Source: an uncultured Gammaproteobacteria bacterium (GTDB taxonomy: Bacteria > Pseudomonadota > Gammaproteobacteria > GCA-2729495). Taken from it: a DNA stretch of 28,405 nucleotides. Made by a program: the position numbers and the translations under genes. The notes below the pieces were generated by a model. That model saw only the letters and a program-made list of their open reading frames with translations, did not search any database and was not told where the DNA came from. This document shows, piece by piece, positions 1 to 8,214 of the stretch (the stretch's first letter is position 1; each line of letters begins with the position of its first letter). The DNA lies in NCBI GenBank assembly GCA_947258805.1, contig CAMYJV010000014.1, positions 1 through 28,405 on the forward strand, read 5' to 3'.

Positions 1-320
1 CTGATTTTCCAGCCCATGGCGCCCAGCACGCCGCCGCCGCCACTGATGGCCACCAGGACTCGACCCTTTGCCAGCTCGTTCAGCGTCAGCACCGCGTTGG
101 CCATCTTCAGCGGGTGCAGCTCCCACGGGGACACGGCCAGCGGCCCGAGCAGGATTTTCGACGTGGCCTGCGCCGCCGGCGCCAGGGCCAGAAAGCAATC
201 CCAGTTCTGGTGGTAGTTAGACGACCACAGCGCCCGGATGCCGAGCCGCTCCGCTTCGACGGCCAGCTCCTTCATCTGCTGCGGACTGACGTCCGCTTCC
301 AGGATGATGTCGATATCCAT
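1..320 (-). CDS. Luciferase-like monooxygenase (LLM), 5' part only
   Basis: This is the first 106 codons of a leftward gene that runs off the left edge. The ATG is at 318-320. The translation begins MDIDIILEADVSPQQ and includes GPLAVSPWELHPLKMAN and a glycine-rich AISGGGG stretch. These align closely with the complete LLM at 22781-23803 (GPVAISPFELHPLKIAN, VVGGGGG), so the two are paralogues. LLM enzymes are TIM-barrel monooxygenases or reductases that use reduced FMN or F420; the electron donor and substrate here cannot be told from the sequence. A perfect TATAAT box lies 36 bp upstream on the same strand. A GGGAG about 12 bp before the ATG is a weak ribosome site. The family call is firm; the exact reaction is unknown. 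Confidence 0.88.
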   Translation of the reverse strand, partial: MDIDIILEADVSPQQMKELAVEAERLGIRALWSSNYHQNWDCFLALAPAAQATSKILLGPLAVSPWELHPLKMANAVLTLNELAKGRVLVAISGGGGVLGAMGWKI

Positions 321-355
321 CTTGTGCTGACTCCCGGCCCCTGAACGGCGCGCGG

Positions 356-361
356 ATTATA
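356..361 (-). promoter_or_regulatory. TATAAT -10 box upstream of the partial LLM gene
   Basis: The minus strand reads TATAAT exactly. This would put transcription start near 349 and give a leader of about 29 nt before the ATG at 320. No good -35 box is visible at 16-18 bp, so the promoter may rely on an activator. A perfect 7-bp inverted repeat (CCATTGA 371-377, TCAATGG 403-409) lies just upstream and could be the operator. Confidence 0.4.
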
Positions 362-461
362 GCCCGGCGCCCATTGACCTCCGGCCGCGCGATGCCCGAA
401 CATCAATGGCCGGTTCGGCAATTCTTGGCTGACCATCGTCAACTAACAAAAGGAAAACGCG

Positions 462-1136
462 ATGAAACTCTACGGCGCTCTCGCTTCCCCGTATGTCACC
501 CGGGTGGTGATGCTGGCCCGGATCAAGGGCATCGACGTGCCCCTGGCAGGCATGCCCGGCAACTCGCCCCGTTCGCCGGAGTACATGGCTTTCAATCCCA
601 TTGCGAAGATTCCCAGCCTGGAAGTGGACGGGCGCTGCATCCCGGAGTCGGAAACCATCTGCGAATACCTGGAGGAGGCCGGCGGCGGCAAGCCCGGCCT
701 GCCCGAGGATCCGCTGGAGCGTGCCACGTCGCGGGTAGTTTCCCGCATCGTTGACCTGTACATCGCGCCACACACCAGCACTTTTTTTCAGCAGATGAAT
801 CCTGCCACTCGCGATGCCGACGTGGTGGCCGCGGCCAGCGAGGCCTTGAACAAGGGTCTCGGTTACCTGGAGCACTTCATGGGCCCGGGGCCTTTTTGCG
901 TGGGCGCGGAACCGACACTCGGCGACTGTGCCGCGGCGCCTTACCTGATGTTGCTGAAGAAGATGGTATTCGCAAATTTCCCGGACATTGCCGACCCGAC
1001 GGAGGGTGACGGCCGGCTGGCAACCTGGTGGCAGGCCATCCAGGGCAACCCTCCCTGCAAGACGACGGTAGACGAATACGAGGCCGCGGTAGATAGCTTT
1101 ATGCAAGCCATGGCCGCCCGTATCACCGGCCAGTAG
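462..1136 (+). CDS. Glutathione S-transferase family protein
   Basis: A 224-aa protein of normal GST length. The N-terminal thioredoxin-like domain (about 1-80) starts MKLYGALASPYV, with Ser9 in the usual catalytic/GSH-activating region. I50-P51 gives the conserved cis-proline, and the Glu62-Ser63 pair (PESETICEYLEE) fits the site that holds the gamma-glutamyl group of glutathione. The rest is the all-helical C-terminal domain, with the N-capping-like GAEPTLGDCAAAPYL segment near 150. It is a cytosolic enzyme that would conjugate or isomerise electrophiles; the substrate is unknown. The AAGGAAAA sequence a few bases upstream of ATG 462 supports this start. It is divergent from the LLM gene at the left edge and converges on the MBL gene with 7 bp between stops. 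Confidence 0.92.
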   Translation: MKLYGALASPYVTRVVMLARIKGIDVPLAGMPGNSPRSPEYMAFNPIAKIPSLEVDGRCIPESETICEYLEEAGGGKPGLPEDPLERATSRVVSRIVDLYIAPHTSTFFQQMNPATRDADVVAAASEALNKGLGYLEHFMGPGPFCVGAEPTLGDCAAAPYLMLLKKMVFANFPDIADPTEGDGRLATWWQAIQGNPPCKTTVDEYEAAVDSFMQAMAARITGQ

Positions 1137-1143
1137 CAAGCGG

Positions 1144-2181
1144 TCAGGCGCGCTGGTACCAGCGGACGCCGCTGCTGTCGGTATGCGCGTGCAGTTCTCC
1201 CGCTATTTCCAGGTAAGCCAGGTGCGCCATGGCTTCGCCGGCGGCCATGACCCGGTTGCCGCCGTTCACCGCGCCGCGGAACAGTGCGTCGAACAGATCC
1301 ACGGCCCGACGCGGTTCGGCGCAAGCGTCGCGCGCTGCGTCCAGGGCCTGTTCGTGTTCCGCAATCAGTTCCGCCATCCGCGCCCCGAGCCCGGTGTAGA
1401 GGCGGCCGTGAGCCGGCAATACGAGCACGTCTGCCGGCATCTGCGTTGGCAGCACGCGGCACGACTCGAGCCAGTCGTGCAGCGGGTTGGCGTCGGGTTC
1501 GGTGGGCCAGATACTGACGTTCGGGGAAATATTGGGCAGCGCCTGGTCGCCGGCGATCAACAGGCCCAGCTCCGCGCAATACAGGCAGGCGTGCTCTGGT
1601 GAATGGCCCCGGCCGATCAATACACGCCAGGTGTGCTGGCCGATGCTCAGCTGGTCATCCGCCTGCATTCGGCTAAAGGTCATCGGCGGCGGTGACAGCA
1701 GCTTGCGGTAGACGCCAAAGCCCTCGGAGTAGGCCGCGAGCTGCTCGGCGGTGAAGCCGGCGGTGCGATAGAAAGCCAGGGTTTCCGGCGGTGCCGGCGG
1801 CTGATCGGCGTACAGTACCCGGGCTGACAGGTACTCGCTGCGTGTCATCCATACAGGTGCACCGGTGCGCTCATGCAACCAGCCCGCCAGGCCCATGTGG
1901 TCGGGATGCAGGTGTGTGACGATCACGCGCGTGACCGGGCGGCTCGCCAGTTCTCCGTCGAGCAGGCTTTCCCAGACGGCTTGTGTCGGCTTGCTGGCGA
2001 TACCTGTATCCACGATGCACCAGCCATCACCGTCTTACAGCAACCACAGATTGATGTGATTCAGGACGAAGGGCAGCGGCATGCGCAGCCATTTCACCCC
2101 CGGCGCAACCGTGAGCGTTTCGCCGTCTGCAGGCTTACGGGCCTGCTTCGCAACAAGTCCCTTATCTAGTCTCGCTACCAT
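1144..2181 (-). pseudogene. Metallo-beta-lactamase-fold hydrolase interrupted by an in-frame TAA
   Basis: The reading frame opens at ATG 2179-2181 (MVARLDKGLVAK) and continues through PLPFVLNHINLWLL. It meets TAA at 2035-2037 and then carries on as DGDGWCIVDTGIASK without any frame change. The natural family sequence at this point would be LWLL-E-DGDGW, so one G-to-T change (GAA to TAA) would explain it. The remaining 289 codons are intact and carry the whole metal site: THLHPDH, GHSPEH, AGDQ and LPAHG. This is the glyoxalase II/hydrolase-type MBL fold. A GTG at 2011-2013 could restart translation, but it has no ribosome site and would lose the first 56 residues, including the first beta strands. 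It is either a recent pseudogene or a sequence error. Confidence 0.78.
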
Positions 2182-2261
2182 CGCGGCCGATTCTACGGGC
2201 ATTCGACCCGCTGCAGGGGATCGGAGCTGCTGGAGAATGCGCGCGACGCGCGCGTCAGGCT

Positions 2262-2654
2262 TCAGGCATCCAGGGGCGTAGGCGCGGGGCCAGCGACCAG
2301 GTTCTCTTCTTCTTCAACGGGCGCCAGCGGCAGCGGCATCCAGTCGGGCCGCACGGCCGGTATGTCGACGCCCTCGAGCTTGTCGAAACAACTCGCGCAC
2401 AGCCCGGTATCGTAGACATGCAGCATTTCGGCCCAGGGCGGTGTCGCCTGGCAGGCTTCGCAATCGACGATATAGGGTTCGATGACCTCCTGCTCCAGCA
2501 GTACGCGTTCGTCTGCCGCCAGTGTCGTCGCGCCCTGTTCCAACAGTTTGCGGGCAACAAGGACCGCTTCGCCGTCCAGGCTGCCGTCTTCCAGCAGTTG
2601 GCCGACAAAAGCTAGCAGAGCCGGATCCCCATGATCCCGAGCCAGTGGTCCCAT
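2262..2654 (-). CDS. Small four-cysteine (zinc-knuckle-like) hypothetical protein
   Basis: A 130-aa acidic protein that I do not recognise. I chose ATG 2652-2654 (MGPLARDHGDP) because AGGGAG lies 7 bp upstream. The frame stays open further upstream, but the extra residues do not look coding. The first half appears helical. The centre carries CEAC and, after about 20 residues, CASC, a CxxC-x(n)-CxxC arrangement typical of a structural zinc site. The C-terminus is acidic and proline-rich (EEEENLVAGPAPTPLD). No signal peptide or membrane segment is visible, so it is probably cytosolic. It lies upstream of, and in the same direction as, the MBL gene, with an 80-bp gap. Confidence 0.65.
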   Translation of the reverse strand: MGPLARDHGDPALLAFVGQLLEDGSLDGEAVLVARKLLEQGATTLAADERVLLEQEVIEPYIVDCEACQATPPWAEMLHVYDTGLCASCFDKLEGVDIPAVRPDWMPLPLAPVEEEENLVAGPAPTPLDA

Positions 2655-2942
2655 CGTGCATCTCCCTGTTGGCGTGGTTCCGAACCAGACTATCGGCCAG
2701 CCGGCGGGAAACTTGAATTTGGTCATGCAGGCACGTCTGCCGGCTGCGCGGCGCAAGCGGATGTGTGAAGAAGGTCTCAGTAATGACCGCGAAAATTCCA
2801 CCGGTAATTTCCCGCACCGGGATGAACACCGCGGCTGCGGCCAAAGTGGCACAGTACGCAAAACTCTTTCCGGCCGCCGGCATCTCTGCGCGTGCTAGTG
2901 TGTCGGTGAAGCGCATGAGCCTCGTCGCATGAACCACTTCGC

Positions 2943-3545
2943 ATGAACGACCTGCCGTTTTCCCCCGCGTGCGAACGGAACAAGGCAGCGATCCTTGCGA
3001 TTCTTCGCGACGCGCTGGTCGATTGCCGGAACGTTCTGGAAATCGGCAGCGGGACCGGTCAGCATGCCGTGTACTTGGCGGCCGCCCTGGAACATTTGCA
3101 CTGGCGGCCGTCAGATCTTCCCGATGACCTGGCGCCGCTGCGGGCACGCGTTGCAGCGGAAGGGCCTGCAAACTGCGCTGCGCCCGTCGCACTGGACGTG
3201 CGGTCGGCCGCCTGGCCGGTGGGCAGGACGGACGCGATATTCAGTGCGAACACGCTGCACATCATGTCGTGGAATGCTGTGCAAGACCTGTTCGCCGGGG
3301 TTGGCCGGGTGCTGATGCCGGGTGGGCAGCTTTGTATCTACGGGCCTTTTCGTTACGCAGGAAGTTTTACTTCGCCGAGTAACGCGGCCTTTGACCTGAG
3401 CCTGCGTCACCGCGATCCGGCCAGCGGCATTCGTGATTTCGAAGCGGTTGCAGATCTGGCGGGGGAGCAGGGCCTCGAGTTGGCGGCAGACCACGCGATG
3501 CCCGCCAACAATCAACTGCTCGTGTGGTCACGCACGGGCGGCTGA
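2943..3545 (+). CDS. DUF938 family SAM-dependent methyltransferase
   Basis: A 200-aa protein matching the DUF938 (METTL26-like) class I methyltransferase family. It opens with the typical SPACERNKAAIL segment, followed by the SAM-binding motif I at 31-41 (NVLEIGSGTGQH). The acidic SDLPDD segment, the FSANTLHIMSW block and the LMPGGQLCIYGPF motif are also typical of the family. The length is normal. The substrate of DUF938 proteins is not established. There is no clear Shine-Dalgarno sequence; two tiny ORFs with overlapping stop/start codons lead into ATG 2943. It stands alone, with a 72-bp convergent gap before srkA. Confidence 0.9.
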   Translation: MNDLPFSPACERNKAAILAILRDALVDCRNVLEIGSGTGQHAVYLAAALEHLHWRPSDLPDDLAPLRARVAAEGPANCAAPVALDVRSAAWPVGRTDAIFSANTLHIMSWNAVQDLFAGVGRVLMPGGQLCIYGPFRYAGSFTSPSNAAFDLSLRHRDPASGIRDFEAVADLAGEQGLELAADHAMPANNQLLVWSRTGG

Positions 3546-3617
3546 GCTGGCGCCTGCCGGGCCGCCGCCGCGCTCGATCAATTCAAGCCACTCGCCGCCA
3601 TCGCCCTGCGCCCGTCT

Positions 3618-4613
3618 CTAGGCCGGCAGCCACTCGAGGGGCGGTTCCTGCATCAGCGCCAGCTGCTCTTGCAACGATTGCACGTGTTCGTCCCAGTAGC
3701 GGCGAGTGTTGAACCACGGAAAAGCGCGCGGAAAGGCCGGGTCTTGCCAGCGGCGTGCCAGCCATGCGGCATAGTGCATGATACGCAAGGTTCGCAACGC
3801 CTCCACCAGGTTCAGTTCGCCCGCGTCGAAGTTGCCGAATTCACTGTACCCGGCCAGCAGTTCGGCGAGTTGCGGCGTTTGTTCGTCGCGGTCGCCGGAC
3901 AGCAGCATCCAGAGGTCCTGAATGCGTGGGCCCATGCGCGCGTCGTCCAGATCGACAATGTGTACCCGGGTGTCGAGCACCAGCACATTGCCCGGGTGAA
4001 AGTCGCCGTGCAGACGGATCGCGGGCGGGTCGCCTGCGCGCGCATAGCAATGCTCCAGCGCGCTAAACACGTGCTCGCAGATGGTGGTGTAAGCAGTCTC
4101 CATATCGGCCGGGATGAAACCCTCGGCCAGCAGGTAGTCGCGGGAAGCGGTGCCGTAATCTGCGACAGTAATAGCTGGCCGATACTCAAAGGCGTAACGG
4201 GCGCCATGCTGGTGGATCCTTGCCACCAGCCGACCCAGCTGTCGCAGCAGGGCCGTGTCGTCCAGGGGCGGAGGGTGGCCGCCGTGGCAGGGGTATAGCG
4301 CAAAGCGAAACGGCCCAAATTCATGCAGGGTTTCATCGCCAAAGGCCAGGGGCGGGACCACGGGAATGTCCGCGTCGGCCAGCTCCTGGGCGAATTCGTG
4401 TTCCTCGAGAATCTCGTCGTCGGACCAGCGGCCGGGCCGATAGAATTTGGCCACCAGCGGCGGCCCGTCTTCCATACCCACCCGGTATACGCGGTTCTCG
4501 TAGCTGTTCAGCGCCAGCAGGCGGCCGTCGCTCCGCTGCCCCACGCTGTCAGTGGCACCGAGGATGTCGTCGGGCTGCAGCGCCTGGAACTCTAGGTCAG
4601 ACCGTGCGGGCAT
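3618..4613 (-). CDS. srkA: Stress response serine/threonine protein kinase SrkA (YihE/RdoA)
   Basis: A 331-aa aminoglycoside-phosphotransferase-fold kinase. The family marks are ALNSYENRVYRVG (35-46), the ATP-binding lysine region VAKFYRPGRWS (K56), the catalytic loop HGDFHPGN (202-209, Asp204) and the metal-binding IVDLDDARMGP (219-229). The spacing closely matches Escherichia coli SrkA, whose catalytic Asp is at about the same position. In E. coli this cytosolic kinase counters stress-induced death and the MazEF toxin. The gene is monocistronic here. It is divergent from the carotenoid operon across a 100-bp gap and convergent with the DUF938 gene. Confidence 0.93.
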   Translation of the reverse strand: MPARSDLEFQALQPDDILGATDSVGQRSDGRLLALNSYENRVYRVGMEDGPPLVAKFYRPGRWSDDEILEEHEFAQELADADIPVVPPLAFGDETLHEFGPFRFALYPCHGGHPPPLDDTALLRQLGRLVARIHQHGARYAFEYRPAITVADYGTASRDYLLAEGFIPADMETAYTTICEHVFSALEHCYARAGDPPAIRLHGDFHPGNVLVLDTRVHIVDLDDARMGPRIQDLWMLLSGDRDEQTPQLAELLAGYSEFGNFDAGELNLVEALRTLRIMHYAAWLARRWQDPAFPRAFPWFNTRRYWDEHVQSLQEQLALMQEPPLEWLPA

Positions 4614-4644
4614 CGGCGCAGGTTAGCACTCCGCGGGCCGGACG

Positions 4645-4678
4645 AGGTTACCCAGAGAGTCCCGCGGGCTGGTAACCT
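4645..4678. promoter_or_regulatory. Inverted repeat in the srkA / carotenoid operon intergenic region
   Basis: AGGTTAC (4645-4651) and GTAACCT (4672-4678) are perfect inverted copies separated by 20 bp. The CCGCGGGC-GG motif occurs twice nearby as a direct repeat (about 4631-4640 and 4662-4671). This lies in the 100-bp gap between the divergent srkA and 4714 genes, and so between their promoters. It could be an operator for the carotenoid operon. No convincing -35/-10 pair was found. Confidence 0.3.
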
Positions 4679-4713
4679 ATGTTTCTCTCGCAGGGCGACC
4701 AAAGGGACAGCAA

Positions 4714-5118
4714 ATGGCCGAGCAAGAACAGGAACTGGACATCCGCATGGATAGCCAGGGCCTCTACCGGGAGGAGATCTTCACCGACCGGCGCGTGGGG
4801 ACGATTCAGCGGCTCACGCCGGTAGATGGCGACGGCCAGACGGACCCGTCCCGCGACGTGCTGTTCGTGGGTCAGACCCAGCTGATGACCCGGGCGGGGC
4901 CGTTGCCGCTCAGTTTCGACATTCCCGGCAGCACCGTGAAAGAAGCGGCGGAGAATTTCGCCGCCAGTGCCAACGTGGCCGTGGAAGATGCGATGCAGAA
5001 GCTGGAAGAAATGCGCCGCGAAGCGGCGTCATCGATTATCGTGCCGCAAGGCGGGGCGCCGGGAGGCGGCCTGCCCGGTGGCGGTGGGCCCGGCGGCGGC
5101 AAGATAAGGATGCCTTAG
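4714..5118 (+). CDS. Conserved hypothetical protein with Gly-rich tail, first gene of the carotenoid operon
   Basis: A 134-aa soluble protein of unknown function. The N-terminal half is rich in charged residues (LDIRMDSQGLYREEIF, TDRRVGTIQRLTPV). Residues around 48-60 read VLFVGQTQLMTRAGPLPLSF. A helical, possibly coiled segment follows (AVEDAMQKLEEMRREAASS), then a Gly/Pro-rich tail (about 107-130) ending KIRMP. No signal peptide or membrane helix is seen. AAAGGGA lies 5 bp before the ATG. The TAG stop is followed immediately by the ATG of the DUF2141 gene, so it is translated as part of the crt operon. Similar proteins occur in other gammaproteobacteria as hypothetical or cytoplasmic proteins (from memory, not searched). 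Confidence 0.75.
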   Translation: MAEQEQELDIRMDSQGLYREEIFTDRRVGTIQRLTPVDGDGQTDPSRDVLFVGQTQLMTRAGPLPLSFDIPGSTVKEAAENFAASANVAVEDAMQKLEEMRREAASSIIVPQGGAPGGGLPGGGGPGGGKIRMP

Positions 5119-5547
5119 ATGCGAGTTGGAATCGGCGTCCTGCTGTCCTCGCTGCTGATGCCGGTGCTTCTCAGCGCCGCCGCGAACACAGGGTCGACGC
5201 TCACCGTCACGCTGGAAGGCGGCAAGCCGGGCGAAGGCGTGTTCGTGGTCGGCCTGTTCGACGCAGAAGACAAGTGGCTGACCGAGGTTACCCGGGAGTC
5301 GCGCGTGCCGGTGGATGCAGACGGGAAGGCCGTCGTGTCCTTTGAAGACCTGCCTGCCGGAACCTTTGCGATCAGCACTTACCAGGATCGGAACGAAAAC
5401 GGCAAGATCGACACTTTTCTGGGCATCCCTCGTGAGCCCTACGCGTTTTCCAACGGGGCGCGCGGCATGTTTGGTCCGGCAAAGTTCGAAGACGCTGCTT
5501 TCGAGTTCGGCACAGAAGATCAGGACCTCGACATCCGGTTTCCGTAG
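5119..5547 (+). CDS. DUF2141 domain-containing exported protein
   Basis: A 142-aa protein with an N-terminal signal peptide (about 1-21, MRVGIGVLLSSLLMPVLLSA). A single DUF2141 domain follows, with the characteristic GVFVVGLFDAEDKWL, ISTYQDRNENGKID and GIPREPYAFSNGARG motifs. The latter two are family hallmarks. DUF2141 proteins are periplasmic or extracellular and functionally undefined. They are often encoded beside carotenoid genes, as here, which suggests a role in pigment or lipid handling at the envelope. The gene is sealed between its neighbours with zero intergenic bases: ATG directly after one TAG, and its own TAG directly before the crtY GTG. Confidence 0.88.
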   Translation: MRVGIGVLLSSLLMPVLLSAAANTGSTLTVTLEGGKPGEGVFVVGLFDAEDKWLTEVTRESRVPVDADGKAVVSFEDLPAGTFAISTYQDRNENGKIDTFLGIPREPYAFSNGARGMFGPAKFEDAAFEFGTEDQDLDIRFP

Positions 5548-6726
5548 GTGAAGCCAGACCTCATCCTGGTCGGTGGCGGGCTCGCGAACACGCTGATCGC
5601 CTGGCGACTACGCATTCAGCAGCCGCAGCTGAAGACGCTGGTGCTGGAGCGCGACGCTACGCTCGGCGGCAACCACACCTGGTGTTTCCACGGTACGGAC
5701 CTGACCCCGGAGCAGATGCAGTGGCTGCAGCCTTTCGTCGCACGCAGCTGGGACCGGCACCGGATTATCTTTCCCCGCCGCGATCGCTGGATCGAGGGCA
5801 GCTATCACGCCGTTACCGCCGAGCGCTTGCACGCTACCGCCATGGAACGACTCGGCGATAGCGTACGGACCGGCGTGCAGGTGCAGTCGGTGTCGGCCGA
5901 GCGCGTCACGCTGGCGGACGGCGAAACCCTGGAGGCGCCGGCCGTGATCGACGGGCGGGGCGACCCGGGTGGCCGCCACCTGGACGTTCGTTTCCAGAAA
6001 TTCCTGGGCCACCTGCTCGAGCTTGACGCGCCCCATGGTCTCAACGCGCCGCTGCTGATGGATGCGACGGTCCCGCAGGAGGACGGCTTCCGCTTCATCT
6101 ACACGCTGCCCTTTGACGAAAATACGATCCTGGTGGAAGACACGCGCTACAGCGATACGCCGGCCCTGGATCGTGAAGCGATGCGCCAGGCTATCGCCGC
6201 CTATGTGGGTGAGCGGGGCTGGCAGATATCCCGAACTCTTCGTGAGGAAGAGGGCGCCCTGCCGGTGGTGCTGGGCGGCGATCTGGCTGCCTACTGGGCA
6301 GACGGGCCGGGCGTGCCGCGTTCCGGTGTGCGGGCCGGCCTGTTCCACTATACGACCGGTTATTCGCTGCCCGAAGCCGTGCGTCTTGCCGATGATCTTG
6401 GGGGACTGAACAAATGGCGCAGTGATTCCCTCTACTGGCGCATCCGGACCCGGAGCTTCCGGCTGTGGCGCAAAGGTCGCTACTTCCGGTTACTGAATCG
6501 CATGCTCTACCTGGGTTGCGAGCCGGCGGAGCGGTATCGGGTCCTGCAACACTTCTATCGATTGCCTGCACCCCTGGTCAATCGCTTTTATGCCGGCCGC
6601 CCAACCTGGCGGGATCGGCTGCAGATCGTCAGCGGTAGACCGCCGATCGCCATTGGCCGGGCGCTGGGCAGCCTGATCGGCAGTGGCCGGGATAGCGTGA
6701 CCAGGCTCACTGGAGATAACTCATGA
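5548..6726 (+). CDS. crtY: Lycopene beta-cyclase CrtY
   Basis: A 392-aa CrtY-type cyclase of normal length with a GTG start. The N-terminal dinucleotide-binding motif is LILVGGGLANTLIAWRL (5-21). The GGNHTWCFH segment near 40-50, VIDGRG, and the FDENTILVEDTRYSD block also typify bacterial lycopene cyclases. The enzyme is membrane-associated and, with reduced flavin, forms the two beta-ionone rings of beta-carotene from lycopene. The gene starts on the base after the DUF2141 stop. Its final codons overlap the crtI start by 4 bp (ATGA), so translation is probably coupled. Confidence 0.96.
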   Translation: MKPDLILVGGGLANTLIAWRLRIQQPQLKTLVLERDATLGGNHTWCFHGTDLTPEQMQWLQPFVARSWDRHRIIFPRRDRWIEGSYHAVTAERLHATAMERLGDSVRTGVQVQSVSAERVTLADGETLEAPAVIDGRGDPGGRHLDVRFQKFLGHLLELDAPHGLNAPLLMDATVPQEDGFRFIYTLPFDENTILVEDTRYSDTPALDREAMRQAIAAYVGERGWQISRTLREEEGALPVVLGGDLAAYWADGPGVPRSGVRAGLFHYTTGYSLPEAVRLADDLGGLNKWRSDSLYWRIRTRSFRLWRKGRYFRLLNRMLYLGCEPAERYRVLQHFYRLPAPLVNRFYAGRPTWRDRLQIVSGRPPIAIGRALGSLIGSGRDSVTRLTGDNS

Positions 6727-8213
6727 GCACTGACCGGGTGGCGGTAATCGGCGCCGGTTTTGGCGGCATGGCCGCCGCGATTCGCCTGCAGGCGGCGGGC
6801 GTCCCCACGGTGCTGATCGAGGCGCGGGACAAGCCGGGCGGGCGCGCCTACGTGTACAAAGACGAGGGTTTTAGCTTTGACGCGGGGCCTACGGTAATTA
6901 CCGCGCCGAACTGTCTCGAAGAGCTTTACGAAGCCGCCGGCCGGCCCATGGCCGACTACGTCGAGCTGATCGGCCTGGACCCGATGTACCGGCTCTGCTG
7001 GGAGGACGGATACCAGCTGGATTACACGGCTGACGATGCGCGCATGAGCGCCCAGATTGCCGCTCGGAACCCGGGTGACGTGGACGGCTACCGGCGGTTT
7101 CTGAAGTATTCCGAGGCGGTTTTTCAAGAAGGCTATGTGAAGCTGGCAGCGACGCCTTTCCTCGACTGGTGGAGCATGATCCGGGCGGCCCCGCAGCTGG
7201 TCACGCTGCAGAGCTACCGGTCTGTGTACAGCATGGTGTCGAAGTATGTGAAGGACCCGAATCTGCGCCAGGCCTTCAGTTATCATACATTGCTGGTGGG
7301 CGGCAATCCGTTCACCACCTCGGCTATCTATGCGCTGATCCATGCGCTGGAAAAACGCTGGGGGGTGCTGTTCCCGCGAGGGGGCACCAGCGCCCTGGTG
7401 CAGGGACTGACCAGGCTGTTTACGGACATCGGCGGGGAGTTGCGCCTGAATTGTCCGGTGGAGGCCATCGAGACGGCCGGGGGCCGCGTGAGCGCGGTGC
7501 GCCTGGCCGGTGGAGAACGGCTGGACGTGAAGGCGGTCGTGAGCAACGCCGACGTGGTGCACACCTACGCGCACCTGTTGAAAGACGAGCCGTTGCTGGC
7601 GCCGGTGCGAAAAAGCCTGCCACGCAAACGCTTTTCCATGTCGCTGTTCCTGATTTACTTCGGTCTGAAAGGCGAACATCTGGACCTGGCGCATCACGCG
7701 GTGCTGTTCGGTCCGCGTTACAAGGAACTGCTGGCCGACATCTTCAACCGCGGCGAGCTGGCGGACGATTTCTCTTTGTATCTGCACTCACCGTCGGTGA
7801 CGGACCCACAGCTGGCGCCACCGGGTTGCAGCACTCACTACGTGCTCGCGCCGGTACCGAATCTTGAGAAGAGCCAGGTGGACTGGGAGAAAGAGGCGCC
7901 CCGTTACCGCGACCGAATCCTCGACTACCTAGAGCAGCGCTATATTCCCGGCCTGCGCAAAGACCTGGTCACGTGCCGGATCTTCACCCCGCAGGATTTC
8001 GTGACCGAGCTCAATGCCCACCAGGGCTCAGCTTTTTCCCTGCAACCCACCCTGCTGCAGAGCGCGTACTTTCGCGTGCACAATCGTGACCGACGCGTCG
8101 GGGGCCTGTATTTCACTGGTGCCGGCACGCATCCGGGCGCCGGAATCCCGGGCGTTGTGAACTCGGCCAAAGCCACCGCAGGCCTGCTGCTGGACGACCT
8201 GGGAGTGCGCTGA
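6723..8213 (+). CDS. crtI: Phytoene desaturase CrtI
   Basis: A 496-aa CrtI-family FAD enzyme. The N-terminal FAD fold is VAVIGAGFGGMAAAI (6-20) followed by LIEARDKPGGRAY. The FDAGPTVI motif follows. The C-terminal carotenoid-desaturase signature is GLYFTGAGTHPGAGIPGV. It carries out the desaturations from phytoene to lycopene at the membrane. The length is normal for a bacterial CrtI. The gene overlaps crtY by 4 bp, and crtB begins 1 bp after its stop. Confidence 0.97.
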   Translation: MSTDRVAVIGAGFGGMAAAIRLQAAGVPTVLIEARDKPGGRAYVYKDEGFSFDAGPTVITAPNCLEELYEAAGRPMADYVELIGLDPMYRLCWEDGYQLDYTADDARMSAQIAARNPGDVDGYRRFLKYSEAVFQEGYVKLAATPFLDWWSMIRAAPQLVTLQSYRSVYSMVSKYVKDPNLRQAFSYHTLLVGGNPFTTSAIYALIHALEKRWGVLFPRGGTSALVQGLTRLFTDIGGELRLNCPVEAIETAGGRVSAVRLAGGERLDVKAVVSNADVVHTYAHLLKDEPLLAPVRKSLPRKRFSMSLFLIYFGLKGEHLDLAHHAVLFGPRYKELLADIFNRGELADDFSLYLHSPSVTDPQLAPPGCSTHYVLAPVPNLEKSQVDWEKEAPRYRDRILDYLEQRYIPGLRKDLVTCRIFTPQDFVTELNAHQGSAFSLQPTLLQSAYFRVHNRDRRVGGLYFTGAGTHPGAGIPGVVNSAKATAGLLLDDLGVR

Positions 8214-8214
8214 G

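Noticed and set aside
357..1139. 260-aa minus-strand ORF
   Set aside because: It is antisense to the GST gene, has no recognisable domain and shows GC-driven composition.
2655..2861. N-terminal extension of the four-cysteine protein
   Set aside because: The extra residues look random and the ribosome site points to ATG 2654. The 288-bp gap at 2655-2942 otherwise shows nothing beyond the mini-ORFs.
6588..7787. 399-aa minus-strand ORF across crtY/crtI
   Set aside because: It is the antisense shadow of two firmly identified genes, with a His/Gln/Arg-rich nonsense composition.
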